From NCBI GenBank assembly GCA_020205615.1, contig CM035162.1, positions 38,182,464 through 38,246,463 of the forward strand: a stretch of DNA of 64,000 bases. The letters are read 5' to 3'. Position numbers and translations under genes: made by a program. Every line of letters begins with the position of its first letter. Position 1 is the first letter of the stretch. This stretch comes from Panax quinquefolius. Taxonomy: Eukaryota > Streptophyta > Magnoliopsida > Apiales > Araliaceae. Shown piece by piece: positions 43,382-56,150 of the stretch. The notes under the pieces are model-generated. The model saw only the letters and a program-made list of their open reading frames with translations. It ran no database searches and was not told the DNA's origin.

Positions 43382-46069
43382 TGTAAGACCCTCGAATTTT
43401 TTTAAATAAAAGGAATTTCCTTTATTTAATATTTTGAAATAGTAAGGGTTGATTTGATTAATGTGGATAGTAAAGGGTTAAATACGCAAATATTTCAAAA
43501 TAAGCAAGTGGTTATAAAATATTCATTTTTGTCGGGAATATTCGTTTGGTCGTGGAATATTAAATCGTTTCGGAATATTCGCTTGGTCGTGAATATTCGT
43601 CTTTGTTTGGGAATATTCATTTATTTGCAAAGAACCACCGTGTGTGGCCCATAACGGAAAGCGATTGGATGAGAAAAACGACAAAGTTTGGGTGGTTATA
43701 AATAACTTGGCGTAGTTGTTACCGCGTTAAGACCATTGGAATACCCTATGGTTAAAATACAAGAATACGCCATGGTGGCGTGGTTAAAGACACTCAGTAT
43801 TGCATGTATTGTTGAATTATTGATCCTTACGTAAGATGGCACTACTCAATAATTTTCACGATGAAGTTACTTGCTCAATATTTTATTTTATTGATTCAAT
43901 AATTGTCATGCGTTGATATTTTATATTATTATTGTTTCAATAATTGTCACCGCACAAGATATTTCCTATTATCGGATCAATAATTCATATTATTTGAATA
44001 ATATTATTAGATAACATTATTGGCAATGTCTAGAAAGTTCTCATCTAAGGAGAGGTTTGGTCACCTAATTGCAGCGCCAAGAAGGAGAGATCCTTATTGG
44101 AAAGCCCTCTTCCCTGGAACTACCGTCATTTGTCATAATTGTGATTCGTAATATTATTTGTGAATAATTAATTATTGATTCATATGATAAAGAAATATTT
44201 ATTTTATGTGGATATAAATGATGGATTTATTTATGTGGTTATAAATGAAGAAATTATGTTGAGGTGTTTTATCGATATTTTTTATCTGATTGGAGGTATT
44301 AAAAATCAAATCGTGGGTTTGAGATATATTATGGGGGTTATAATTTTTAATCCGACCGCTGGATCGTTGTAATTTTTGGATATGTTATACATACATAAGT
44401 TGAGTATATGTCCACAAATTTTGAACCGCTAAAAATTCACTTAATGATTTGTTATGAATTTTAAGAGGTGTCCGATTCTAAATCGGGGTTATAATTGATT
44501 TTGGTGGAAAATTTAGAATTGAGTGGGCCCCACTTGTGGTTGGTGAAAAAATGTGCTGAATTTTATTTCAAATGTGGTGGGTGGCAATAGTAGTAGTAAA
44601 GCCATCGTGAAGTGGTGTCAAGTCTCGCTTTCACGGCTAACATTTTCCTATAAATAGAGGGCTGTTAGAATTGAAAATCACACCGTAAACAAAGTTTTCT
44701 CTCTCTCTCTATATTATTGAGCGTATTTTGTGAGTATTTAGATACTTTGAGAGTTGCTGTTCAGTACAAGTTTCATTCAGCATCACTTCCGATCTTTCCT
44801 TCCGAAGTACTGATTCTTTGAGGTAAGGGATGTTATTTTCTTCTCAAATGATATTAATTCTTCAATATCATTATGCTGAAATATTGGTTGGTACTTTTTA
44901 TCAAATTTGGAACTTTTTCATGTCGGGGTTACTATTCATGAGTTACTATTCACGAGTTACTATTCACGAGTACTATTCATGAAGCGTGAAGATGTTTTTT
45001 GTGGAATTTCTATCTTTGGTGTTTGAGTTACTATTCACGATACTCAGATTATCTCATGTATACTCATTATTCACGTGATACTAACACTATTCATCTAAAA
45101 AATAAAATTTCTTCTTTTCGTCTAAAATATCTATTCGGATACTAGCTTTGATTGTATCCATGTTTTGATCATTCTCGAATTTTACACCACTATGATTATT
45201 TTTGAGGTATTGTTGACATGGATAAAACAAAAGTACGAATCCTTAATCCTTAATCCTTGTCATTTTGTTTCACCGGATTCGCTCTTTTAAAATATTTTTC
45301 ATCATCCTCGGTCTTAAATGATGATATTATTGAATATCTTTGGCTCAGAAAGGCAAAAGATGAATGATTTCTGAAGAATATCTTTGGCCAGTAGTGTAAA
45401 GATGAGTGTGTTTAAATGAATATGACCGATCGATGAATATCTTTGGCTCGTAGAGTAAAGATGAACAGTGTTGAGATGAATATGACCGATTGATGAATAT
45501 CTTTGGCCTTTAGTGCAAAGATGAATATTTGATTTGAGAAGAATATCGATTGATGTTACGAGGATAAAATATTGATGATGGACCGTCAAATTCATAGATT
45601 ATAGTAGATTTCATTCTCTACGTAACTCTTCTATGAATTATTATTTCACTGAATATTGATCTCAAACTTGTTGTCTATTGTATTCTATCGTGATTTTTCC
45701 TCGTCAAGACTAACGATAATTGTTGTATATTATCTTAGTCATAATATTCTTTTATCGGCTAGTTGAGCTCACCCTTTTCCTTGTTGTTCCATTTTTCTTC
45801 TCGAGGCGAGAATGTAGCGAGTACTAGCCTGGGGTATGGAATGAAGGTTCAAGAGAGAGTTGTTTAGTAGTCCTCACCATTATTGTAAAATAATGTATCA
45901 ATAAATGTGATGAGGATTTATTTGAGTATAAATATTGGGCTCAGAAGATAATATTTGTATTTAAACTCACAGCTTTATTGTTGTGGATAATAAAGTTGTA
46001 GTTGTTTCGTACTCATGTATTTGGCGACTCGTAATGGGTCAGGTGTTGTGTATACCTATTTTGGGGTCG
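43382..46069 (+). mobile_element. E7 3' LTR (family C)
   Basis: This LTR of about 2,690 bp is parallel to 37592-40290, with TATA box at 44649-44657, hairpin-unit array at 45330-45530 and end block at 45755. It ends at TATTTTGGGGTCG. About ten bases, including the LTR terminus and the expected GTAAT target duplication, are missing at the right junction. Confidence 0.87.
44649..44657 (+). promoter_or_regulatory. TATA box of the E7 3' LTR
   Basis: TATAAATAG before AGGGCTGTTAGAATTG, at the family C position. Confidence 0.6.
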
Positions 46070-46893
46070 ATATTATTTCACATAGTTTTATCAACGAGTT
46101 ATTATTCACTTGAGTTCTTATTCACGAAATGTTAATTTCAATTTTCATTCATGATAACTATTCACGGTTAATCTTATCTCATTGTATCTGACTATTCTTC
46201 ACCGATTCGCCTCTTAAAAAAACAGTATTTTCATCATCCTGGCCTTAAATGATGATTAAATGATGATATTATTGAATATCTTCGCCCGGTAGTGCAGACG
46301 AATGATCTTGTTTAAATGAATACTTTCGTCCCGAGAACATCTTCAAAGACGAAGATGAACGGCCAGGATGATGAATTCTTTGGGCCTTTAGTGAAAATGA
46401 ACACGACCGATCGATGAATATTTCATAGTGGCAAAGATGAATGTCATATTCGAGATTCCGTATTTATTATCGATGTTTAAAAATATTGATGATCGTTAAA
46501 ATTCATAGATGAATCTCTACGTAACTTGTTCTATTGATCTCAAACTTGTCATTCATTTTATCGGATTTTCCTGTTGGAGACTAACGATAATTTGTCAGAT
46601 ATTATCTTACCATAAGTATCTTTTACTGTTGACTTTTCTCTTGTTCTATTTTCTTCTGTTGCTTTTTTTAGTCTGGGGGTATGGAATGAAGGTTCTGCAG
46701 AGAGTCGTTTAAGTCACCATTTTTATAAAATAATGTCATCAATAAATGTGATGGATTTATTTGAGTATGTATATTGTCTAAAAGATAATATTTTGTATTT
46801 AAACTCAGCCAGCTTTAGACATAATTGTAGAAGTTAAAGCAGACATGATTATGACTCAGCTTGGGGTGTGGTGTATACCTATTTTGGGGGCGC
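46070..46893 (+). mobile_element. E6 3' LTR, second part, strongly degraded
   Basis: It resumes the LTR interrupted at 37591 (ATATTATTTCACATAG) and ends at CTATTTTGGGGGCGC. Hairpin units (46260-46450) and the end of the LTR are present. It is clearly shorter and more altered than the same stretch in the 5' LTR, with pieces missing near 46120-46200 and 46620-46680. Confidence 0.75.
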
Positions 46894-49555
46894 TGTATAC
46901 ACAACACCCATTCCGAGTCGCCAAATACATGGTACAAGAAACAAACTACAACTTCAATAATACAAATGTCGTAGAAATACTTCAAGAATATATACTTTGA
47001 GTTTAAATATAATATTGTTTTCTAGACAATATCCACACGCAAATAAATCCCCATCATAATTATCGATACATTATTTTACAAAATGGTGAGGACTACTAAA
47101 CAACTCTCTCTAGAACCTTCATTCCATACCCCCACTAAGTACTCGCTACAATCTCGCCTCCCGAGAAGAAGAATGGAACAACAAGGAAAAGGGTGAGCTC
47201 AACTAGCTCAAAGAAGAATATTACGACTAAGATAATATACAACAAATTATCGTTAGTCTCCAACAGGAAAAATCTGATAATACAATAGACAACAAGTTTT
47301 GATCAATATTCGCATTGAAATAATAATTCATGTAAGAGTTACGTAGAGAATGAAATCTACTATAATCTATGAATTTAATACCATCATCAATATTTTATCC
47401 TCGTAACATCAATCAATATTCATCTCAAATCAAATATTCATCTTCAGACTACAAAGCCAAAGATATTCATCAATTCCATGTTGTCATCTCAACACTGCTC
47501 ATCTTTGCACTAAAGGCCAAAGATATTCATCTTCGCACGGCCATGTTCATTTAAATTTAACACTCGCTCATCTTTTGCACTAAGGATGCCAAAGATATTC
47601 TTCAGAAATCATTTATCTTTGCACAACAGCCAAAGATATTCAATAATATCATCATTTAAGATCGAGGATGATGAAAAATATTTTAAAGAACAAATCCAAA
47701 GTTGAAACAAAATGACAAGGATTAAGGATTAAGGATTCAGATTTGGTTTTATCCACGCCCAAAAATACCTCAAAATAATCATAAGTGGTGTAAAATTCAA
47801 GAATGATCAAAACACGGATACAATCAAAGTTAGTATCCGTATTGTAGATATTTTGGACGAAAAGAAGAAATTTTATTTTTCTATGAATAGTGCCGTCAGA
47901 TACGTGAATAAGTGTCAGATATCGCGAATAAAGTCCGATACGGAATAAGAATCTACACCAAAAGATAGAAATTCCACAAAAAAACATTTTCACGCTTCAA
48001 TTAATAGTACTCGTGAATAAGAATCTCGTGAATAAGAATCTCATGAATAAGAACTCGTGAATAAGAACTCATGAATAGTAACCCGATACATGAAAAGTTC
48101 CAAATTTGATAAAAAGTACCAACCAATATTTCAAAGATAATGATATCAAGAATTAATATCATTTGAGAAAAAAATAACATCCCTTACCTCAAAGAATCAA
48201 GATTTCTATGAAAGGCTCAAGGATGTCGAATGAAACTTGTAATCAATAAAGAACTCTCAAAGTATCTAAATACTCACAAAATACGCCAATAATATAGAGA
48301 GAAAGAGAGAAAACTTTGTTTCGTGTGATTTTCAATTTAACTTAAAATTTCTATTTATAGAAAATGTTAATTACCAAGCATCAACCGCCACCGATGGCTT
48401 TACCGCTACTATTGCCACTCCACCACATTTGAAATAAAATTCAGCACATTTCTTCACCAACCACAAGTGGGGCCCACTCAATTCTAGAATTTTCCACCAA
48501 AATCAATTATAAACCTAATTTCCGAATCCGACACCTCTTAAAATTCACAACAAATCATTCGCGATTTTTAATTGCTCAAAATTTGTGGACATATACTCAA
48601 CTTATGTATGTATAACATACCCAAAATTACTACAATCCAACTATTTGATTAAAAATTATAACCCCTTAATATATCTCAAAACCCCGATTTGATTTTTTAA
48701 CACCTCCAATCCGATAAAAATACCGATAAAACACCTCAACATTAATTCCTTCATTAATAACCACATAAATAAATCCATCATTTATATTCATATAAAATAA
48801 ATATTTCTTTTATCATATGAATCAATAATTAATTATTCACAAATAATATTACGTAATCACATTTATGACAACCAGTCGCTCCTGTGAGAGGGGCTTCAAT
48901 AAGGATCTCTCTCATCGGGCGCAAGTAATTAGTGTGACCAAACCTCTCCTGTATGTAACTTTCTAGACATTGCCAATAATGTTATCTAATAATATTATTC
49001 AAATAATATGAATTATCGATCCGATAATGGGAAATATCACAAAAGCCGACAATTATCAAACAATAATAATATAAAATATCAACGCAATATTATCAATCAA
49101 TAAAATAAAATATCGAATAAAGAATTCACCGTGGAAAATTATCGAGTAGTGCCATTCACGTATTTAATCAATAATTCAACAATACTGCAATACCGCAAAG
49201 CATCAGGCAACCAATGCCAGACATCAGATTTTAACCACCGTATTCCAATGCCTTTAACGGTGAATAACTACGCCAAGTATTTATAACCACCCAAACTTTG
49301 TGCTTTCTCATCCAATCGCTTCACGCATGGGCTCATACATGGTCGCTACTGTCAGCATTTATTATTCCCCATACATTTAATATTCCACGACCAAACTAAT
49401 ATTCCCTAATAAAATGAATATTTTATAACCACTTGCTTATTTTCAAATATTTATGATTTAACCCTTAACTATCCACATTAATCAAATCAACCCTTACTAT
49501 TTCAAAATAATAAATAAAGGAAATTCTTTATTTAAAAAAAATTTCTGGTCTTACA
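46894..49555 (-). mobile_element. E5 3' LTR, main part (family C, inverted)
   Basis: Read on the minus strand, it starts TGTAAGACC (49555) and runs to the end block. Only the last 23 bases are missing, and those lie at 29783-29805. It contains the TATA box (CTATTTATA at 48351-48359), the 14-bp array (48000-48080), hairpin units (47440-47640) and the U3 block (48870-48975). Confidence 0.87.
48351..48359 (-). promoter_or_regulatory. TATA box of the E5 3' LTR
   Basis: The minus strand reads TATAAATAG upstream of the GAAAATCACACGAAACAAAG leader. Confidence 0.6.
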
Positions 49556-49556
49556 A

Positions 49557-49568
49557 CCTCCTCCTTAT
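49557..49568 (-). promoter_or_regulatory. Polypurine tract of E5
   Basis: The minus strand reads ATAAGGAGGAGG before TTGTAAGACC. Confidence 0.7.
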
Positions 49569-49569
49569 G

Positions 49570-50135
49570 AAATTTCGCCTCGAATCGACGACGCATTCTG
49601 TGTTTCAAAAGGTGAGGATACCTCGCTTTCATTTCCGCTTTCTAATTCCTGTGTCATTTCTCTATAAAGCATTTATTCCTCCACAAAACTTTAACTTGTG
49701 GTATGACTTTTCATGCGGTAGGATATGCTCCTTCCTATCCAAGATCTCGACAGTACCTCCTCATATGTTAAGTCTTCTATTATCTCGTCCTGCTTCTAAC
49801 TCAATAACGGGTTCGGGTCTTTCACATATTTATGGGCATGAGTATGTGAAACACATTACGAACACGGTAGACATACTTTGAGGTAACGCAAGTCTATAGG
49901 CTACATTTCCTACTCTCACCAAGAATTTGAAATGAACCAATAAATCGTGATTCGAGCTTTCTCTCTTCCCAAATCTTGTAACTCCCTTCCATTGGAGCAA
50001 CTCGCAACAATACATGATCCCCTACATTAAATTCCACATCCTTTCGATGAAGATCCGCATAACTCTTTTCTTTATCTTGTGCCGCTTGTATACGCTGTCG
50101 AATCATTCGATCTTTTCTAGTCATATCGATTAAAT
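49570..50135 (-). pseudogene. pol: E5 pol: integrase C-terminus and chromodomain-like tail
   Basis: Minus-strand frame 49894-50124 has RKDRMIRQRIQAAQDKEKSY and ADLHRKDVEFNVGDHVLLRV. It then shifts frame (SYKIWEE), and FIGSFQILGESRK follows. The minus frame 49830-50015 adds VAYRLALPQSMSTVFVMCFT. The last part, with the chromodomain-like segment, is at about 49580-49760 in mixed frames. Confidence 0.75.
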
Positions 50136-50139
50136 CCCT

Positions 50140-50960
50140 GTCCCAACAATGTTGCTTTCACCTACCTCATCCCAACATATCGAGAACGACATTTTCATCC
50201 ATATAATGCTTCAATGGAACCATGCCTATATTTGTTTAATAACTATTGTTGTATGAGAATTCCACCAACGGCAAGTACTTATCCCAACTTCCTTTTGAAA
50301 TCTAGACACAGAGTTTTAATATATCTTCAAGAGTTCGAGTAGTCCTTTCTGATCGCCCATCCGCTTGAGGATGGTATGCCAAATCTAATCAGAAATTGCG
50401 CCTATAGCTTTCTAACCCAAAATCACGAAGTGAATCTCGGGTCACTATCCAAAACTACGGATACAGTGCATGCCATGCAACCTCACAATCTCATTCACGC
50501 ATATACCAGCAAGACGCATAAGGAATAAGTCTCCAGACGGCAGAAAAAAATGAGCAGATTCGGTTAATCTATCAACAATAACCCAAATAGATTGATGCCT
50601 TGAGAAACCGTAGGAAGACCCAGAATCGAAATCTATGGTAATGTGTTCCCACTTCCATTCCTAATCTCAAGTGGTTGCAATTAACCCTTAGGGTACTAGA
50701 TGCTCCGCCTTTACACGCTGACAAGTTAAACACATCGAGATAAACTTTTCGCAATTTCTCTCTTCATATTGTTCCACCAAAATGTATGTCAAGATCACGA
50801 TACATTTTAGTACTTCCAGATGGATCGCAAACGGTGTATTGTGTGCTCCATCATAATCTTGTACTTCAAATCGAAAGTCGCTAGAACACAAAGTCTAGAG
50901 TGGACTCAAGTATTCCTTCTTCATCAATTCACGCCCTAATAGCTCCTTCTTGTACTTTCT
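50140..50960 (-). pseudogene. pol: E5 pol: integrase zinc domain and core
   Basis: Minus-strand frame 50688-50891 contains FEVQDYDGAHNTPFAIHLEV, then CEKFISMCLTCQRVKAEHLV. This gives the His-rich part and Cys-x2-Cys of the integrase zinc domain, better kept than in E3 and E6. The core is further down (50640 to 50290) in broken frames, with HLRLGMEVGTHYHRF in the frame 50572-50754 marking the region before the first catalytic Asp. Confidence 0.75.
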
Positions 50961-51109
50961 TCTTCATAATGACGCCTCCTGCCTGCGGGTCGAGCAAATT
51001 TTAACTAAAGCTTCCATTATACTTGTATATCATCACGCTGGTACCTAGAGTTTTCATCTCCATCTCTATTATTTGTAAATTATAATAAATTAGTCTTTGA
51101 CAATATCGC

Positions 51110-51700
51110 ACTGTAGATCAGATATACGATCTTCTACTCAACACGCCGCCTACCACGCTCGCTTCCAGATGGTATGGTCGTAATACGTATCAAATGAGTC
51201 TCCTCTCTCGAGTTCTTCAAGCTCTTCCCACATTCCTCGCTTCCATTCAATTTTGTATCTCTACGAAGTCACCATGATAATGAAATAAATGTATTCGAGA
51301 ATATCCTTCAACGAATCTCCGATAATAACCAACTAAGCCTTCAAAGCTACGATTTCGATTATCGACTTAGGTTGCTTCTCTCATCCGCGACTCATATCCC
51401 AATCTTGATAAGACGCTCACAATGACACCTATCACGCTTTACTATCGCATCTAATATGACGCCTCCTATATAGAGAGTTCCGCTTAGGTGAATTCCACAA
51501 AGGAAGTCACAAGATAAAGGCTCAGTACCAAATTTATAGTTGAATTTTTAACTCAAGTTCAATAGAGCCATTCTGATATGAGATTTTAGAAATGAGTTTT
51601 CAGACGTTCAAAGTCGATATAAAATTTAATATCGCTTTGGGAGTAAGCTAAGAAATTCTTCAGAAATACATCAGAAAATCAATAACAACAGAATATTATT
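51110..51700 (-). pseudogene. pol: E5 pol: RT and RNase H cores deleted, with replacing block
   Basis: On the minus strand the order is RT entry stub (51700-51545), the unidentified block (51540-51390), post-RT stub (51370-51190) and RNase H end (51180-51115). The joins are the same as in E6 and E7. GTGACTTCCTTTGTGGAATT marks the block and GACTCATTTGATACG the second join. Confidence 0.7.
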
Positions 51701-51759
51701 CAAATCGACGTGTCTTTTATTCAAATCCATAACACGGACTAAGAAAACTCGACATCCGT

Positions 51760-52190
51760 AATAAACGAACGACTTTCATGGCTTGATATGAAAATGTTTG
51801 ATTACAATGGTTTGATTGTTTGAATTCAATAATGTTGCATAGGAATATGAAACTAACAACCTTACAAAAAGTAATCAATTTGGTACGATGAGTAGTTAAC
51901 CTTAAAAATCACATCAAAACAAATATCTCTATAGAAATAAGGTTAACAGTAATGTGATAAAGCCAACCCTGAATCAAACAAGATTTCTAAACAATGTATG
52001 TAATGAAAGTTTCTCCTAACTGATTCTCCATAAATAGGTCAAAGTCTAATTTCTCCGTAGAGTCAAGTTCAAACGCTGAGCGCAAGTGCAAGAGAGATAA
52101 AAGAATGGGTAGAACCGCAGATTCAGAAGGTATAAACTTCGCAAGAATTTATAATTAACTAACCCGCTAACTTCTGTTCGTGTTCCTCGT
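51760..52190 (-). pseudogene. pol: E5 pol: aspartic protease remnant
   Basis: The minus strand carries TTATAAATTCTTGCGAAGTT, then a disturbed active site (TATACCTTCTGAATCTGCGG), CATTCTTTTATCTCTCTTGC, and the LTTHH-type block near 51880. It is not functional. Confidence 0.65.
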
Positions 52191-52194
52191 GATT

Positions 52195-52985
52195 TTGACC
52201 GGCCACGATAAACGCCTTCCAAGAACCGCTGACTTTGACTTTTCCGACATCCTTTTCGAGTCACCATTCACGCTGGACTGGTTTCGATATCGCATAATCT
52301 CGAGCGATATGTCCTTCTTTTCCACAATTATAAAGATACCTGGAAGGCTTTCAACAGCCACCTTTATATGTCCCTCCTCTCCACATCTCAGAAGATCTAA
52401 CCAATGGCGATCGCTTCTTCCCTAGAATTTGTTGACGGTGCCGATGGTCACGACGCCTTCCCCGCCATCGTTAAATCTTCTTTTAGATTGACATCTCTTT
52501 CCATAATATCAACGCCGTCATGCAAATTTTTTACCCATGTATCACCATTCTCACTGCTTCCGCTTATTTCTTCTTTCAAATTTTATTCCAATTTTATCAT
52601 CTTATACTCGCCAAAGAGTGCTTCCGCTTCAAGCATCACGACGGGGTAACACAAGTCAATCGCCAGATCCTTTTGCTCCACGATCGCCTCGCAATTCTTT
52701 AGCCCGCTTCTTCTAACTCATGAATACGATTTTGCAATTCTATATTTCATCATAAAATACCTAATAAACTCTCTTCAGTACTTCTTCTTCCTCTTCTTCC
52801 TCACTCTCACCGTTACTTTCTCGCGATTATCTCAAAGCAATTATCAATTCTTCACCACCACAATGGATATCTCAGATTCTTCTTCGGCCGACATCACATT
52901 ATCCCTGGTCATGATTAGAGGTGTTCCACATCTCATTCACCCATCAAGTAACATTTTCAAAGTACCATTCTAAAAAAAACTATCA
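52195..52985 (-). pseudogene. E5 gag-like gene with the same coiled-coil replacement as E6
   Basis: On the minus strand, the acidic run (GAGTGAGGAAGAAGAGGAAG near 52805-52785) is followed by AATTGCAAAATCGTATTCAT and GAGTTAGAAGAAGCGG (about 52735-52700), as in E6 (32945-32985). The region 52430-52240 returns to the gag spacer and knuckle region, with RCGEEGHI-like coding near 52380. No canonical capsid motif was found. Together with E6 this shows the arrangement is a lineage trait and not a one-off rearrangement. Confidence 0.6.
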
Positions 52986-53137
52986 TAAAACAAGGGGTTA
53001 ATTAAATAAATTAACAAATCATATAATACCCTAATAATACGACTCAACCAACAAATAAGCTTGTAGACACACTAAATAAGGATTTACTCGCCTCCCTCCT
53101 AGTTTTATTCCCCGATCTCCGCCAGATCATATCCCTA

Positions 53138-53151
53138 AGCTCGATATTAAT
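53138..53151 (-). promoter_or_regulatory. Degenerate primer binding site of E5
   Basis: The minus strand reads TTAATATCGAGCTT, the position and spacing of a Met-tRNA primer site. Two G residues have become A, as in E3. Confidence 0.5.
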
Positions 53152-54785
53152 CGGAACGCCTCCCCAAAATAGGTATACACAACACCCATTTCGAATACCG
53201 CCAAATACATGGTACAAAGAAACAAACTACAACTTCAATAATACAAATGTCGTGGTGAAATACTATATATATAATCATGAGTTTAAATATAATATCATCT
53301 TCTGCATAATATCCACACGCAAATAAATCCCCATCATAATTATTGATACATTATTTTACAAAAATGGTGAGGACTACTAAACAACTCTCTCTGTAACCTT
53401 CATTCCATACCCCACTAAAGACTCGCTACAATCTCGCCTCCCGAGAAGAAGAATGGAACAACAAGGAAAAGGGGTGAGCTCAATCTAGCCCAAGAAGAAT
53501 ATTACACTTAAGATAATATACAACAAATTATCGTTAGTCTCCAACAGGAAAAACTCGACAGTAATACAATGTACAACAAGTTTCTGCATCAATATTCGCA
53601 GCTTAAATAATAATTCATGTAAGAGTTACGTAGAGAATGAAATCTACTATAATCTATGAATTTAATAAATTCATCATCAATATTTTATCCTCGTAATATC
53701 AATCAATATTCATCTCAAATCAAATATTCATCTTTGCACTACAGCCAAAGATATTCATCAATTCCACCATGTTCATCTCTCAACACTGCTCATCTTGCAC
53801 TAAAGGCCAAAGATATTCATCACCTACCATGTTCATTTAAACACCGCTCATCTTTGCACTATGTGCCAAAGATATTCTTCAGAATCATTTATTCTTCAGA
53901 CTACGGTGCCAAAGATATTCAATAATATCATCATTTAAGACCGAGGATGATGAAAAATATTTTTAAAGAACGAATCCAAAGAAAATAAAATGACAAGGAT
54001 TATGATTAATCGATTCGTGACTTGGTTTTATCCACGCCCAAAAAATACCTTCAAAAATAATCATAAGTGGTGTAAAATTCAAGAATGATCAAAACATGGA
54101 TACAATCAAAGCTAAGATCCGCATAGATATTTTGGACGTAAAAGAAGAAATTTTATTTTTTCAATGAATAAAGGCCAGATATTTGAATAAAGGTCAGATA
54201 TCGCTGGAATAAGGCCAGATAATGCGAATAGAATCTCGACACCAAAAGATAGAAATTCCACAAAAAACATTTTCACGCTTCATGAATAAAGACTCGTGAA
54301 TAAGAAATCGTGAATAGTAACTCATGAATAAGAATCGTGAATAAGAACTCATGAATAAGAACCTCCGATACGAAAAGTTCCAAATTTGATAAAAGTACCA
54401 ACCAATATTTCAAAGATAACGATATCAAAGAATTAATATCATTTGAGAAGAAAATAACATCCTCACTCAAAGAATCAAGATTTCGTAAGGAAAGGCTCAA
54501 GTGATGTCTGAATGAAACTCAGATCAACAAGAACTCTCAAAGTATCTAAATACTCACAAAATACGCCTTTCAATAATATAGAGAGAAAGAGAAAAACTTT
54601 GTTTCCGTGTGATTTTCAATTCTAACTCAAATTTCATTTATAGAAAACGTTAGCCCGTCAAGACATCGACTGCCACTTGATGGCTTTTACTCGCCACTAT
54701 TGCCACCCACCACATTTGAAATAAAATTCAAAGCACATTTCTTCACCAACCACAAGTGGGGCCCACTCAATTCTAGAATTTTCCA
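53152..54785 (-). mobile_element. E5 5' LTR, part before the assembly gap
   Basis: Inverted family C LTR from its end (GGCGTTCCGA on the minus strand) upstream through end block (53475), hairpin units (53720-53920) and 14-bp array (54285-54365), into the transcript leader and the ATTCTAGAATT region at 54770. The head of the LTR is lost in the N gap. Confidence 0.85.
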
Positions 54786-54885
54786 NNNNNNNNNNNNNNN
54801 NNNNNNNNNNNNNNNNNNNNNNNNNNNNNNNNNNNNNNNNNNNNNNNNNNNNNNNNNNNNNNNNNNNNNNNNNNNNNNNNNNNNN
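54786..54885. other. Assembly gap, exactly 100 N
   Basis: One hundred N is the usual placeholder for a gap of unknown size. By comparison with complete copies, the head of the E5 LTR (about 1 kb) and about 200 bp of the family B LTR must be missing here. Confidence 0.95.
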
Positions 54886-56150
54886 TTATTACATTGGAAC
54901 ATCTCATGCATGTATTTTGCAGGACACAGTTAAAGTCTTTATCATTCTCGTTGGAATATCCACATCATGTATTTTACAGGATCTGGTTCCATCTTTATTA
55001 TTACTGTTGGAACATCCACGCTTGATTGTAATTTCACACGACTGGTTCCGTTATTATTACATTGGAATAACTTGCCTACATGCAATGTCTGGCATGCGTG
55101 GTGATTTCTTTTGTTATTCCATTCTTTATTATACCCGGTTGGTTAAAACTTTGGCTTCTATAATTCAAGTGAAATTAGTAGAATATCCTTGATATTTGCG
55201 TTTCATCCGATATCTTTTTCTTGGAAATATTCTTCCGATCATTCTTGAATTTTACTCTACAAAAAATAGTATCATTTTGACAATTTGGAGGCGTTAATAA
55301 TTTCTCGGATAAAATAATTCTTGAACTTGTTTTATTGAATTATTATGTCATTATCATCATCCTACATGTTATATTATGTTATCTTGACTTACGTGTATAT
55401 ATGAACTTAGTATGATTATGACAGAGACTATTCCGGTATAATGTTGGCTTTGTTATAAATGATGTGATAAAAGTCCTCGTTGGTGCAGAATGCATTGATG
55501 AATAGTTTTGGTATGATTATGACCGGGGGTGATTGGTATAGATCATGACCATTGATAATTTGATGAATATCCTTGGTAAAAGTGTGGGTGATTCATTGAT
55601 GATGTATTATTTATTAAAGTGAGTCTCGTACTATAATGCTGATGAAAAACCTTTTAAAACCTAAAAGATAGTAGACTTTATTCTCTACTGAATGACTCTT
55701 TTAATGGATTGCTTATTCATTTGAGCTTTAAACTTGTTATGCATTGTATTTTATCGGTTTAACAACATTTGAAGGCTAATGATAAATTATTACGCATTAT
55801 CTTAGTCATAATATTTCTTCTTGGGCTAGTTGAGCTCACCTTTCTTTCCTTTCAATTCTCTTGGGAAATGAGAACATACAATTTGAGACTCCAGTCGAGG
55901 GAACGGAGTAATGGTCCGGAGGATAGCATTAGTAGTCCTCACTATTACGTGAAATAGTGTGATAATAGTTGTAATGAGACTCCTTTTGAGTTTTGTATAA
56001 TATCTAGTAGACAATATTTGTATTCAAACTCATGAGTTTATGTCGTATTGTACTACGATAGTTATATTAGTAAGTCAGATTTGAATTTATGTACCATGTA
56101 AGTGGCGACCCAAGATGGGTGGACATATACCTAATTTTGGGGGCGTCACA
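54886..56150 (+). mobile_element. Second part of a family B LTR (probably E4 3' LTR)
   Basis: It begins in the GGAACATCC/GGAATATCC repeat region equal to about 24170 of the E4 5' LTR and runs to GGGGGCGTCACA at 56150. E4's 3' LTR stops at a point equal to about 23965, so the two pieces are complementary apart from about 200 bp. No matching target duplication is seen. The base after 56150 does not continue E3, so linkage to E4 is inferred. Confidence 0.75.
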
